Below are positions 26,925 through 36,137 of a DNA stretch of 64,000 nt, piece by piece. This DNA comes from an uncultured Clostridia bacterium (GTDB lineage Bacteria > Bacillota > Clostridia > TANB77 > CAG-508): assembly GCA_934157035.1 (NCBI GenBank), contig CAKPHG010000004.1, positions 62,001-126,000 of the forward strand, written 5' to 3'. The number at the start of each line of letters is the position of its first letter. The stretch's first letter is position 1. Made by a program: the position numbers and the translations under genes. Under the pieces are notes generated by a model. It was not told the origin of the DNA. It ran no database searches and saw only the letters and a program-made list of their open reading frames with translations.

Positions 26925-27037
26925 CTAAACTAATAGGGACGGGCCTTTTTAGTTTAGTTAAATTAATTGATTTCAATCAATTTTATAGATTAATAATTAT
27001 TCTACTAAACTAAAAAGGCCCGTCCCTATTAGTTTAG
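26925..27037. repeat. Long palindromic GGGAC element with perfect 33-bp arms
   Basis: The arms at 26925-26957 and 27005-27037 are exact inverted copies carrying CTAAACTAATAGGGACGGGCC. They share their first 16 bases with both copies near 6630. The 47-base centre includes a small TTGATTTCAATCAA palindrome. The right arm encodes the last two codons and stop of the upstream ABC gene. Confidence 0.92.
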
Positions 27038-29338
27038 TTCTTCTTCAGATAATTGAGAAAGTGCTATTTGTTTGTATGTTTCGCAGTTTTTCATAAGCTC
27101 TTCATGTGTGCCCTTTCCTACAATTTTTCCTTCTTCTAATACTATTATTTGCTCTGCATTCATTATTGTACTAATTCTTTGTGCTACTATTATAACTGTT
27201 TTTCCTTTAGTTTCTTTTGCTAATGCTTCTCTTAATTCGCTATCTGTTTTTAAGTCTAATGCTGAAAAACTATCGTCAAATACTAATATTTCTGGATCTA
27301 TTGCAATTGCTCTTGCTATAGATAAACGTTGTTTTTGTCCACCAGATACATTGTTTCCTCCTTGTGCTATTTCAGACTTATATTTATCCTCTTTTGCAAT
27401 AATAAATTCTTCCGCTTGTGCTATTTTAGCTGCTTTTATCATTTCTTCGTCACTCATATCTGGATTTCCATATTTTATATTGCTTTCTATTGTTCCAGAG
27501 AATAACACACCTTTTTGAGGAACAAACCCTACTTTTTTTCTTAATTCTTTTAAGTCTACATCTTTAATATTAACACCATCTATTACAAGTTCTCCTCTTG
27601 TTACGTCATAGAAACGAGGTATTAAGTTTACAACTGTAGATTTTCCACTTCCTGTGCTTCCTATAATCGCTGTTGTCTCTCCTGGTTTTGCTGTAAAGTC
27701 TATGTCTGTTAATATTTCTTCGTCTGCATCTGGATATCTGAAACTTACATTTTTAAATTCTACTAATCCTTTTTTATCTTGTTTAAATTGTTTTAGTTCT
27801 TTTTTATTTTTGATACTTGGGTTAGTTTCTAATACTTCATTTATACGTTTTGCTGAAACTGCTGCACGTGGAAGCATTATAGATATCATAGATATCATTA
27901 AGAAACTCATTACTATTTGCATTGTGTATTGTATAAATGCCATCATGTCTCCAACTTGCATTACACCTTCATCTACTTTATGACCTCCAACCCATACGAT
28001 AAGTAGCATAATAGAATTCATAATAAAACTAAGTGCTGGCATCATTATACTCATTGCGCGGTTTACGAAAATATTTGCTTTCATTAAATCTTTGTTGCTA
28101 TTATCAAAACGTTCTTCTTCACGTTTATGTGTGTTAAATGCTCTTATAACTGGAAGACCTGTTAATATTTCTCTTGACACTAAGTTTAGTCTATCTATTA
28201 AATCTTGCAATTTTTTAAATTTTGGCATTGCAACTGAAAATAATGCTAATACAATAACTATAATTGCTCCAACTGCTAATGCAATAATCCATGCCATAGA
28301 GTTATCGCTACTCTTCATTACATGAAGTACACCACCTATTCCTATAATTGGTGCATATACAACTACTCTAAATAGCATTGTTATTAAGTTTTGAATTTGA
28401 GCTATATCGTTTGTACTTCTTGTTATTAAAGATGCTGTTGAATACTCTCTAAATTCTTTTGTAGAAAATTCCATCACTTTTTTAAATACTTTATCTCTTA
28501 ATGTTCTTCCTAATTCTGCTGCTACTTTTGCAGATAAAAGCATAACTATAATTGCACTTGACATACTAACAAATGCTACTCCTAACATTTGAAGCCCTGC
28601 CATAAAAATATAGTCATTTTGTATTTTCTCTGTATCTATTCCTATTTGTTTATATTCATTTTTTACTTGAACTATTGCTGCTTGACTTATTATTGAGTCA
28701 CTCATTTTGTCTACTTGTTCTTGAGCATTTTTTACCATATTATCTAGTTGTTCTTCTGGCATAACTTTTAATATTTCTATTAAACTCATTTGTTCTAATA
28801 TTTCTGGTGATATACCTGAAGTTGAAGGATATCCTGGTAAAGCATAATCTCCTTCTTTTATAGACTTAGCACTACTTTCTTGCATAGAACTTATTATTTG
28901 CATTTTAATTTGTTTAGCTGTTTCTTCATTGCTTAAGTTTGAAAGCATTAATAACGGTTTTGCAATTTGATTATTCAATGTTTCTTGCTCTTCTTTTGAA
29001 AGATTATTTATAATATATAACTCTTCATTTTCTAATGCAGGATATTTTTCCACATACTTTTCGTATTTCTTTTTTTCTAAGGAATTTTTCGAAATTAATG
29101 TATATTTACTTATAATACTCTCCTCTTCTTTTGTAAATAATAAAAGATTATCCATTTGGCTCTTTCTTATAACTTCTGGAGATGGATTTTCTATTCCTCC
29201 TGCTTGAATTCCTGTATTTACAATTTTAGATGTGTAATCTGGAAGTGTTAAATCTGCCCATGCTTGCACACATAATAGTAATACAATTATTACAACATAT
29301 AATATAGATGACTTTAAATTTTTTAACAATTTAAACAT
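27029..29338 (-). CDS. ABC exporter half-transporter with long extracytoplasmic insert (first subunit)
   Basis: 769 residues. After the first membrane helix (residues about 10-28, ending WADLTLPDYTSKIVN) there is an insert of roughly 200 mostly hydrophilic, helical residues before the second helix, typical of the YheH-like partner of such heterodimers. The ATPase has GSTGSGKST, VPQKGVLFSGTI, signature VSGGQKQR and LVFDDSFSALD, where the Walker B catalytic Glu is Asp; such a degenerate site is usual in one subunit of heterodimeric exporters. The stop codon lies in a repeat element. Confidence 0.93.
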   Translation of the reverse strand: MFKLLKNLKSSILYVVIIVLLLCVQAWADLTLPDYTSKIVNTGIQAGGIENPSPEVIRKSQMDNLLLFTKEEESIISKYTLISKNSLEKKKYEKYVEKYPALENEELYIINNLSKEEQETLNNQIAKPLLMLSNLSNEETAKQIKMQIISSMQESSAKSIKEGDYALPGYPSTSGISPEILEQMSLIEILKVMPEEQLDNMVKNAQEQVDKMSDSIISQAAIVQVKNEYKQIGIDTEKIQNDYIFMAGLQMLGVAFVSMSSAIIVMLLSAKVAAELGRTLRDKVFKKVMEFSTKEFREYSTASLITRSTNDIAQIQNLITMLFRVVVYAPIIGIGGVLHVMKSSDNSMAWIIALAVGAIIVIVLALFSVAMPKFKKLQDLIDRLNLVSREILTGLPVIRAFNTHKREEERFDNSNKDLMKANIFVNRAMSIMMPALSFIMNSIMLLIVWVGGHKVDEGVMQVGDMMAFIQYTMQIVMSFLMISMISIMLPRAAVSAKRINEVLETNPSIKNKKELKQFKQDKKGLVEFKNVSFRYPDADEEILTDIDFTAKPGETTAIIGSTGSGKSTVVNLIPRFYDVTRGELVIDGVNIKDVDLKELRKKVGFVPQKGVLFSGTIESNIKYGNPDMSDEEMIKAAKIAQAEEFIIAKEDKYKSEIAQGGNNVSGGQKQRLSIARAIAIDPEILVFDDSFSALDLKTDSELREALAKETKGKTVIIVAQRISTIMNAEQIIVLEEGKIVGKGTHEELMKNCETYKQIALSQLSEEELN

Positions 29339-29461
29339 TTTTATTCTCCTTTTTTATATATACAATTACATTTTATTAACTTAAGAATTATATGTGATAA
29401 ACCAATATTTGTCAATTACTGTAATGTAAATTTTATGTGAATTACTTTTTGCTAAATTTCT

Positions 29462-29500
29462 AAAAAAAATGGATACTATTTTTAGTATCCACTTTTTTGA
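29462..29500 (-). terminator. Intrinsic terminator after the 63-residue protein gene
   Basis: Stem GTGGATACTA / TAGTATCCA with an AAAA loop and a T-run on the minus strand; lies between the small gene at 29533 and the ABC operon start. Confidence 0.85.
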
Positions 29501-29532
29501 AACTTAAGTTTTGATTAATTGCAAGATGTTAC

Positions 29533-29724
29533 TTAGCTTTTACAACAGCTACAATCAAAATCGTTTGCAATCTCTTCATCTTCGTAGTCAAAACACTCAT
29601 CATCTTCCCAATCTATTTTTTTAAGTTCGGGACAAATGTAGTAAAGCACTATTACTGCTATACCTCCAAGCGCAACTACTACTGCAATAGTTTTTGCAAT
29701 ACCTTTTAAAACCTTCCGCTTCAT
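29533..29724 (-). CDS. Small membrane protein with acidic Cys-rich tail
   Basis: 63 residues, not recognised. One transmembrane helix (about residues 10-31) is preceded by basic residues. The tail is very acidic (DWEDDECFDYEDEEIANDFD) and ends in CSCCKS; together with two earlier cysteines, five Cys could bind metal. AGGAGG lies six bases before the ATG, and a consensus promoter (29819-29791) and a strong terminator frame it as a one-gene unit, so it is probably expressed. Confidence 0.75.
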   Translation of the reverse strand: MKRKVLKGIAKTIAVVVALGGIAVIVLYYICPELKKIDWEDDECFDYEDEEIANDFDCSCCKS

Positions 29725-29790
29725 ATTTTCCTCCTTTTAGGTGGTGATAGTAACAATGCCTACTATCTATTTTTACAGAAACATATTGTT

Positions 29791-29819
29791 ATTATAACAT
29801 ATAATTTCTATTTTTTCAA
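29791..29819 (-). promoter_or_regulatory. Sigma-A type promoter of the small membrane protein
   Basis: TTGAAA and TATAAT are separated by exactly 17 bases, with TG just before the -10 box. A GATAGTA...TTACTATC hairpin lies between it and the ribosome site. Confidence 0.8.
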
Positions 29820-29837
29820 CTTTTACTTATCTATACT

Positions 29838-30782
29838 TTAGTAAAATGATACTTTATTATTATTTCCATCACTTTCTATTAATATGTTTCCTTTATCTTT
29901 AGTCGTATAAATTACTGCTCCTATTTTGTTTAATCTATCTAATATTACTTGTTTTGGATGTCCATAGCTATTATCTTTTCCTACACTTATTATTGCTATT
30001 TGTGGTAATACTTGGTTTAAAAATTCCTTTGAAGAGCTTGTATTTGAACCATGATGTCCTACTTTTAGTACATTAACTTTTGGCCAAGTTCTAGATTGTT
30101 CATTTTCCTTTTCGCTATCTCCCATAAATAAATAACTTTGTTTTCCGTATGTTAATTTGATTACTATTGAAGATAAATTCAAATTTTCTTTTTCTTCTTT
30201 TTTTCCAGTTCCGCAAAGCATTATTTCACATTCTGCTTTTCCTAATTTAAATTTATCCCCTTCTTTTGGAGTAGTAACAGTCAAGTTCTTTTCTGTTATT
30301 GCATCTAGTACATCTTCAAAAGTTTTTGTGTTTGTTTGTATTTTAGGCATATATATTGTTCCTATTTCAAAACTTTTAATCACATCATCTAATCCACCAA
30401 TATGGTCTTCATGTGGATGAGTTCCTACAAGATAGTCTATTTTTTCTATTCCTAGTTTTTTTATATTTGCTACTACCTTTGGTCCCATTTCATTAGTTCC
30501 AGCATCTATTAGCATAGTTTTGTTGTTACTTATTATTAAAGTGCTATCTGCTTGTCCTACATCAAAGAAGTGTATTTTTAATATATCTTCTCCTTCTAAT
30601 ATTACATTTTCACTTTCTTCTGCTGTAACTCTTTTTGAAATTTCGTTGCTGTCTGAAACTTCACTATTTAAAAATTCTCCTACTGTTATAACTCCACTTT
30701 CACTTAATATTCCAATTAATATTAATATAATAAGCCCAATTATAAATTCTATTCTTCTAGTTTTTTTGTTCTTATTTGCCAC
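29838..30782 (-). CDS. ComEC/Rec2-like metallo-beta-lactamase hydrolase
   Basis: 314 residues with one N-terminal membrane anchor, so it probably faces outward. The metallo-beta-lactamase motifs are HFFDVGQADS, THPHEDHIGG, FMGDSE and VGHHGSN, with SYGHP at the end; this is the hydrolase domain found at the C-terminus of ComEC, here stand-alone. Such proteins are thought to cut nucleic acid or phosphodiesters at the surface. GTG start after GGGGG. The next gene upstream is a DUF3006 protein, its frequent partner. Confidence 0.9.
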   Translation of the reverse strand: MANKNKKTRRIEFIIGLIILILIGILSESGVITVGEFLNSEVSDSNEISKRVTAEESENVILEGEDILKIHFFDVGQADSTLIISNNKTMLIDAGTNEMGPKVVANIKKLGIEKIDYLVGTHPHEDHIGGLDDVIKSFEIGTIYMPKIQTNTKTFEDVLDAITEKNLTVTTPKEGDKFKLGKAECEIMLCGTGKKEEKENLNLSSIVIKLTYGKQSYLFMGDSEKENEQSRTWPKVNVLKVGHHGSNTSSSKEFLNQVLPQIAIISVGKDNSYGHPKQVILDRLNKIGAVIYTTKDKGNILIESDGNNNKVSFY

Positions 30783-30852
30783 TTGTTTTCCCCCTATTAC
30801 AAGTTTTTATTAATCTTCTTACTTTTTAATTTAACTCATGTATTTTTTACAT

Positions 30853-31170
30853 TTAGTCTTTCCATATTTTATTCATCTTGTCTTCTATCTCTTTCTCTAT
30901 TTCTTCTTGTCTTTCTATATCTTTTTTGTAAATTCCTTCTACTTGTTTTATTACGTCTCCTTCTTTTACATTTTCTTGAATTTTTTCTATTGGAATTTCT
31001 ATTATTTTTCCTGTTTTTCTATCTTCACAAACAGCAATATTTTCCTCAAATCTATCTATTACTAATTCTTCTTCCATTTTTTCTAGCCTTTCTATAACTT
31101 CATTTATGAAGTCACTAATATTTATCTTTCTTATTTCATTTACTATATTTTGAAATAAACCTAATTGCAT
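30853..31170 (-). CDS. DUF3006-family small acidic protein
   Basis: 105 residues with many Glu and Lys residues. A short beta segment (ELVIDRFEENIAVCED, TGKIIEIPIEKI) matches DUF3006, whose members typically lie next to ComEC-like hydrolases, as here (about 70 bases upstream). Possible partner or modulator; function unknown. AGGAGG precedes the ATG. The longer N-terminal helical part before the DUF is unusual. Confidence 0.8.
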   Translation of the reverse strand: MQLGLFQNIVNEIRKINISDFINEVIERLEKMEEELVIDRFEENIAVCEDRKTGKIIEIPIEKIQENVKEGDVIKQVEGIYKKDIERQEEIEKEIEDKMNKIWKD

Positions 31171-31285
31171 TTTAACCTCCTTTATTATAGCAATATATTT
31201 TATAAATTGCTATTGTTTTTTATTTTTTTAGATAAATCTGTATTATTATTTATTACATCAATATCTTTTTTATTTAAATATAACA

Positions 31286-31420
31286 AAAAATATAGAGCCT
31301 ATAAAAAATTATAAGCCCTATATTTTTATTACTAATTTTTCTATTGTCTGTCTACAATAAGCACATTCGTCTTACAAGTGTTTCGGATTTTTAAAGATGT
31401 TAGCACATCTATTATAGTTT
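31286..31420 (-). ncRNA. Candidate structured RNA ending in a terminator
   Basis: In the 342-base gap before the DUF3006 gene the minus strand shows a run of short hairpins: AGATGT...ACATCT near 31410, CACTTGT...AATGTG, TATTGT...ACAATA near 31350, then a long terminator (31326-31286; TATAGGGCTTATAA pairs with TTATAGGCTCTATA) and T-run. It may only be the 3' end of the upstream mRNA, but the order of stems resembles a leader with attenuator. No known riboswitch class was recognised. Confidence 0.35.
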
Positions 31421-31512
31421 AAATTACTATCTCTATTAGTATATTCATCATTATACACTCTTTTTATAAGCAATGTCAATAATTAATTTACATATTTTGT
31501 AAATTGTTTGTT

Positions 31513-32250
31513 CTATTTTATAACTTGTTTCATACATCCATAAACTAAACCTACCCATGTTGAAGAGTTTGGACAAAATCTCTTTTGCACTCCTGATAAT
31601 GTCTTACCAGAATAATAAGATCCTCCCTCTGTTAAGTATCTATTGTGTAATAATTTAGCTGCAGCTTCTAAACCTTCTGCTGGTGTTGAATATCTAATTA
31701 ATTTTCCTCCAGACATCATACTAATATAATTACAAGTATTTCTATGGTTAGATGCTATACTCCATCCTGATTCAGCTGCAATTAATCCACAAAAGAATAT
31801 TTCGTTTATTTCATATTCTTCACATATATCATATATTGCTTCAGCATTTTCTGCAAAAAATCCTGAATAGTCTACTTTCATATTAGCCATTAAATTTATA
31901 AAGTCTTCTTTTGATATTCCGCATCTTTTACTTAAATCCATGTCTCTTGAAATTGTTATTTCTTCTATAGATATATACTTTGGTTGTTCCTCTTGTATAG
32001 TTTCTTTTGTTGTTCTTTCTTCTGAAAATCTTGTTGTAGTTTCTACATTTCTTTCTTGAGTAATAGTTTGTACACTTTGAGCAACAACTAACTGTTCTTC
32101 TACTCCATTATTATCTTCTTTCGTATCTACTTTTGCTAATTTTACATTGTTTAATGTAAATAATTGAATATTAGCTCCTAATGTTACTAGTATTAAAAAT
32201 ATTGCTATAAAATTTTTTACTTTCAGGGAACTTTCTCCATTATTTTTCAT
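31513..32250 (-). CDS. Membrane-anchored lysozyme-like (glucosaminidase-type) protein
   Basis: About 245 residues. An N-terminal membrane helix (LKVKNFIAIFLILVTLGANI) is followed by a Thr/Glu-rich spacer and a C-terminal domain with IFFCGLIAAESGWS, containing the probable catalytic Glu of the glucosaminidase/lysozyme fold, NYISMM, YSTPAEGLEAAAKLL and YYSGKTLSGVQKRFCP. It resembles the domain that trims peptidoglycan glycan strands. The ATG at 32250 has AAGGA ten bases upstream; a GTG thirteen codons earlier is possible. Confidence 0.75.
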   Translation of the reverse strand: MKNNGESSLKVKNFIAIFLILVTLGANIQLFTLNNVKLAKVDTKEDNNGVEEQLVVAQSVQTITQERNVETTTRFSEERTTKETIQEEQPKYISIEEITISRDMDLSKRCGISKEDFINLMANMKVDYSGFFAENAEAIYDICEEYEINEIFFCGLIAAESGWSIASNHRNTCNYISMMSGGKLIRYSTPAEGLEAAAKLLHNRYLTEGGSYYSGKTLSGVQKRFCPNSSTWVGLVYGCMKQVIK

Positions 32251-32370
32251 TTTTTCAACATCCTTTCTTAGTGACTTTTTTTCAGCCACCTCTTTATTAT
32301 ACCACCTTTTAGCATATTCGTCAAATTTTGTATATTTTTATTCTACTTAATCCTATATTTTAGTTTAAAA

Positions 32371-32406
32371 AAAGAACATAAATTATAATTATAATTTATG
32401 TTCTTT
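32371..32406 (-). terminator. Terminator of the KH-domain gene
   Basis: Perfect palindrome AAAGAACATAAATTATAA and complement, flanked by A- and T-runs, between the KH gene end and the promoter region of the wall hydrolase gene. Confidence 0.85.
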
Positions 32407-32427
32407 TTCATTTCTTATTCCATCTTA

Positions 32428-33138
32428 TTAATCTTCAGGAATAATTTTAATTTTTTTAACACCAAGAATTTTTTCCCATCTTCTAGCGTTTTCTCCTCCT
32501 TTTCCTATGACGAGTCCCAATATTCCTTTTGGTACAATCAAATACAAGTAACCTTCTTTAGCAACTTTGTTCATATCAACAACAACTGAATATCCAGTAA
32601 TAAATCCACTGGCATAATAACAAACTAAAACTTTAAAATGATCTTTGTTCATTTCAATGTCTTCGTTTCCATTGATTGTTTCTGCTGTAATTCTAAAATC
32701 TGAAACTATTTTGATTACTCCTCCATTCAAAGTTTCTTTCAAACTTCTGTACCTTCCTACTTCTTTTAAAATAGCTTTGTATTTTCTTATTTCCTCGTTT
32801 ACAAAACCTCTTGTCTTATTTGCCATACTTATTGAATCTTTCGTAGGAATTTTTACGGTATATTCTTTTACATACCGATATTCTCCCTGCATAAAAGCAT
32901 AAAATGGCAATGTAACCTCGGTTTCTTCATAAGTAGACGGATTCCAAAATTTGCATTGGTCTTCTACTATTGAGTAAGGTATTTTATTGTTTCTTAATAT
33001 TCCTTCATACTCAATAGGTACCTTAGGCAACACTGGATTATAATCATCCATTATTATTTTGCACCGTCTATTTTCAAAGACAACGCATTTGTTGGGTAAT
33101 TCCCCTATACATGTAGTTCTCATTTTAACTGTTTGCAT
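32428..33138 (-). CDS. Hypothetical protein with C-terminal KH domain
   Basis: 236 residues. The C-terminus has a KH-type RNA-binding core (LIVPKGILGLVIGKGGENARRWEKILGVK, with the GKGG loop). The first 180 residues are not recognised; they include a Cys/Tyr-bearing N-terminal part and a long helix (MANKTRGFVNEEIRKYKAIL). Base composition is visibly less AT-rich than neighbours. AGGAGG precedes the ATG at 33138; a promoter TTGCAA-17-TAAAAT lies upstream (33220-33193 region). Stand-alone unit with its own terminator, possibly acquired by transfer. Confidence 0.75.
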   Translation of the reverse strand: MQTVKMRTTCIGELPNKCVVFENRRCKIIMDDYNPVLPKVPIEYEGILRNNKIPYSIVEDQCKFWNPSTYEETEVTLPFYAFMQGEYRYVKEYTVKIPTKDSISMANKTRGFVNEEIRKYKAILKEVGRYRSLKETLNGGVIKIVSDFRITAETINGNEDIEMNKDHFKVLVCYYASGFITGYSVVVDMNKVAKEGYLYLIVPKGILGLVIGKGGENARRWEKILGVKKIKIIPED

Positions 33139-33229
33139 ATTCTTCCTCCTTTTACATGTAGATGTTAAATTTTTCAATGTGCTTTATAATACTTCCTATT
33201 TTATCACATTATGTTCACTTTTGCAACAA

Positions 33230-33270
33230 AAAGAAAGAAAAGCACTAAAAATAGTTGCTCTTCTTTCTTT
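33230..33270 (-). terminator. Terminator after the P-type ATPase
   Basis: AAAGAAAGAAGAGCA pairs with TGCTTTTCTTTCTTT around a short loop, followed on the minus strand by TTTTTG. Confidence 0.75.
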
Positions 33271-33274
33271 AATT

Positions 33275-36007
33275 TTATTCGTCTTTTGTTGTATTTATTC
33301 TTAATAATTTAAATATTTCTACTATAACAAGTGGAGCAAATACAAGTGCTATTGTTTCAATTATATTAGCTGTTGGTAAAACTGGTATACTAAATACTTC
33401 TCTTAAGAATGGTACAAATAGTATTACCAACATAAGTGCTGCTGACACTGCAATAGCTAATAATAAATATTTATTAGTTAAAGCTTTTGTTTTAAATATT
33501 GATTTTTTGTTATTTCTTACGTTAAATACATGAACAAGTTCTGATAGTGCTAAAACTGTAAATGCCATTGTTTGGCCTATTTCTACTTTTATTTCTTGCA
33601 CACTTAATCCTTCTATTTGTGGAAGTTCAGCTTCTGGTGTAGCTAATCCTATAATAAATGCTGCAAGTGTTAATAATCCTATCATTACTCCTTGGTATAT
33701 TACTCTCCATGTCATTCCTTTTGTAAATATTCCTTTTCCGCTTTTTAAAGGCTTTCTTTCCATTATATCTTCTTCTGCTGGATCTACTGCTAGTGCTAAA
33801 GCTGGAAGTGAATCTGTTACTAAGTTTATCCATAATATATGAATTGGAAGTAATGGAACTATTAGGCTAACATCTATTCCAAATTTGCTTGAAAGCCATG
33901 GTGTAATTAATATTGCTACAAATAGAATAATAATTTCTCCTACGTTGCTAGATAATAAATATTGTATTGCTTTTAATATATTGTCATATATACGTCTTCC
34001 TTCTTCTACTGCTGACACTACTGTTGCAAAGTTATCGTCTGTTAGTATTACATCTGAAGCTTCTTTTGCAACATCTGTTCCTACCATTCCCATACTACAG
34101 CCAATATCTGCTGTTTTTAGTGCTGGTGCATCATTTACACCATCACCTGTCATTGCAACTATTTCTCCATTTTTTTGCCATGCTTTTACTATTCTTACTT
34201 TATGCTCTGGTGATACTCTTGCATATACACTATATTTTCTAACATTTTGCTCTAATTCTTCTTGACTCATTTCTTCAAGTTCTGCACCTGTTATTGCTTC
34301 TTCATCATTTTCCAAAATGCCTAATTGTCTTGCTATTGCTATTGCTGTTATTTTATGATCTCCTGTAATCATAACTGTTTTTATTCCTGCAGTTTTACAT
34401 TTTTCTACCGCTTTTCTTGCTTCTTCTCTTGGTGGATCTATCATTCCAACCATTCCAACAAATATCAAATCATTTTCTATATTTTTCATCTCTTCTTTTG
34501 TTGGCATATGATCCATTTCTTTATAAGCCATTCCAAGTACTCTTAAAGCATCTTGTGCCATCGCTTCGTTATTTCTTGCTATTGTTTCTTTATATTCTTC
34601 TAGGTTGTTTTCTATTTTTCCATCTAAAATGTAAGCTTTACATCTTGCAAGTACTTCGTCTATTCCACCTTTTGTATAAATAAAATATGTTTTTCCAGCT
34701 TTATGAACTGTTGTCATTAATTTTCTATCTGAATCAAATGGAATTTCCTCTACTCTTGGATATTCTTCATATAAAGCTGGTGGAAAATCTAACTCAAATC
34801 CCATATCTACTAATGCTGTTTCTGTTGGATCTCCCGTTAAAGTGTTGTCTGAAGCTACTTTTGTATCATTGCAAAGCATGCTTATATATACTAATTTTTT
34901 TAATTCTTCATTGTTATTGTTTACTTTTGCATTTTCTACATTTTGTAAAATATCATCGTAAAATACTTTTTGTACTGTCATTTTGTTTTGTGTTAATGTT
35001 CCTGTTTTGTCTGAACATATAACTGTTGCACTACCCAAAGTTTCTACTGCAGGAAGTTTTTTTACAATAGCGTTTTTCTTTACCATTCTTTGAACACCTA
35101 TTGCTAAAACTATTGTTGAAACTGCTGCTAAGCCTTCTGGTATAGCTGCTACCGCCAAACTTACAGCTGTCATAAACATTTCTAATGCATCTTTTCCTAT
35201 AGCTATTCCTATAATAAAAATAACTATACATATAAGAACTGCTGCTATTCCTAATGTTTTTCCTAATTTATTTAATTTTTCTTGAAGTGGTGTATCTGTG
35301 CTTTCTACACCAGTTATTATTTCTGCTATTTTACCTACTTCTGTATTCATTCCTGTTGCTACTACTATTGCTTTTCCTCTACCATAAGTAATTAAACTAG
35401 ATGAAAATAACATATTACTTCTATCGCCAATACCTATTTTTTCTTCTTCAATGGTATCTGTATTTTTTTCTACTGGAACAGATTCTCCTGTTAATGAAGA
35501 TTCTTGAGCTTTTAAATTTGCTCCTTCACAAATTCTTAAATCTGCTGGTACATAGTCTCCTGTATCTAGTACAACTATATCTCCTGGCACTAATTCCTTT
35601 GAAGGTAATACTTCCATTTTTCCATTTCTTATTACTTTCGCTGCATGAGAACTTAATTTTTGCAAAGCCTCTAAAGACTTTTCTGCCTTGTTTTCTTGTG
35701 CTACACCTATTATTGCATTTACTATTACAACTATTAAAATTATAATTGTATCTGTAATTCCTTCTCCTTGTGCAATTCCTACAGCACCTGAAATTATTGC
35801 TGCAATAATTAAAATTATAATCATGAAATCTTTAAATTGTTCTAGAAATTTAATTATTAAACTTTTCTTTTTCTTAGCTTTTAATTCATTTAAACCATAT
35901 TTTTCTCTTGCTTTTTCTACTTGTTCTTTGTTTAATCCATTTTCGATATTTGTTTCTAATTCTTTTTCTGTTTGTTCAATACTTTTGTTAAACCAATTTT
36001 CTTCCAA
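33275..36007 (-). CDS. Cation P-type ATPase (PMR1/SERCA-like; probable Mn2+/Ca2+ exporter)
   Basis: 910 residues. TGES near residue 172 (actuator), IPEGL in TM4, DKTGTLT with phosphorylated Asp near 331, KGGIDE in the nucleotide domain and TGDGVNDAPAL near 619 mark a type II P-ATPase; TM6 has NLVTDSLPA, a Ca/Mn site. PacL/YloB-type enzymes move Ca2+, and L. lactis YoaB, a related pump under a yybP-ykoY riboswitch, handles Mn2+. Here a yybP-ykoY element lies directly upstream, so Mn2+ export is the likely job. The start is a TTG nine bases after AGGAG; a nearby ATG is out of frame and too close. Confidence 0.93.
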   Translation of the reverse strand: MEENWFNKSIEQTEKELETNIENGLNKEQVEKAREKYGLNELKAKKKKSLIIKFLEQFKDFMIIILIIAAIISGAVGIAQGEGITDTIIILIVVIVNAIIGVAQENKAEKSLEALQKLSSHAAKVIRNGKMEVLPSKELVPGDIVVLDTGDYVPADLRICEGANLKAQESSLTGESVPVEKNTDTIEEEKIGIGDRSNMLFSSSLITYGRGKAIVVATGMNTEVGKIAEIITGVESTDTPLQEKLNKLGKTLGIAAVLICIVIFIIGIAIGKDALEMFMTAVSLAVAAIPEGLAAVSTIVLAIGVQRMVKKNAIVKKLPAVETLGSATVICSDKTGTLTQNKMTVQKVFYDDILQNVENAKVNNNNEELKKLVYISMLCNDTKVASDNTLTGDPTETALVDMGFELDFPPALYEEYPRVEEIPFDSDRKLMTTVHKAGKTYFIYTKGGIDEVLARCKAYILDGKIENNLEEYKETIARNNEAMAQDALRVLGMAYKEMDHMPTKEEMKNIENDLIFVGMVGMIDPPREEARKAVEKCKTAGIKTVMITGDHKITAIAIARQLGILENDEEAITGAELEEMSQEELEQNVRKYSVYARVSPEHKVRIVKAWQKNGEIVAMTGDGVNDAPALKTADIGCSMGMVGTDVAKEASDVILTDDNFATVVSAVEEGRRIYDNILKAIQYLLSSNVGEIIILFVAILITPWLSSKFGIDVSLIVPLLPIHILWINLVTDSLPALALAVDPAEEDIMERKPLKSGKGIFTKGMTWRVIYQGVMIGLLTLAAFIIGLATPEAELPQIEGLSVQEIKVEIGQTMAFTVLALSELVHVFNVRNNKKSIFKTKALTNKYLLLAIAVSAALMLVILFVPFLREVFSIPVLPTANIIETIALVFAPLVIVEIFKLLRINTTKDE

Positions 36008-36137
36008 TTTTCATTTCTCCTTTTTATTATTTTTTCCATTTTTTTGTTTAATAGTCCATTTTTTCTAAACTTTCTTCATCTCCTTTTAACATTTTTCTCA
36101 AAAGTACATTATACTTTTTCGAATAATTACCTTTTAG

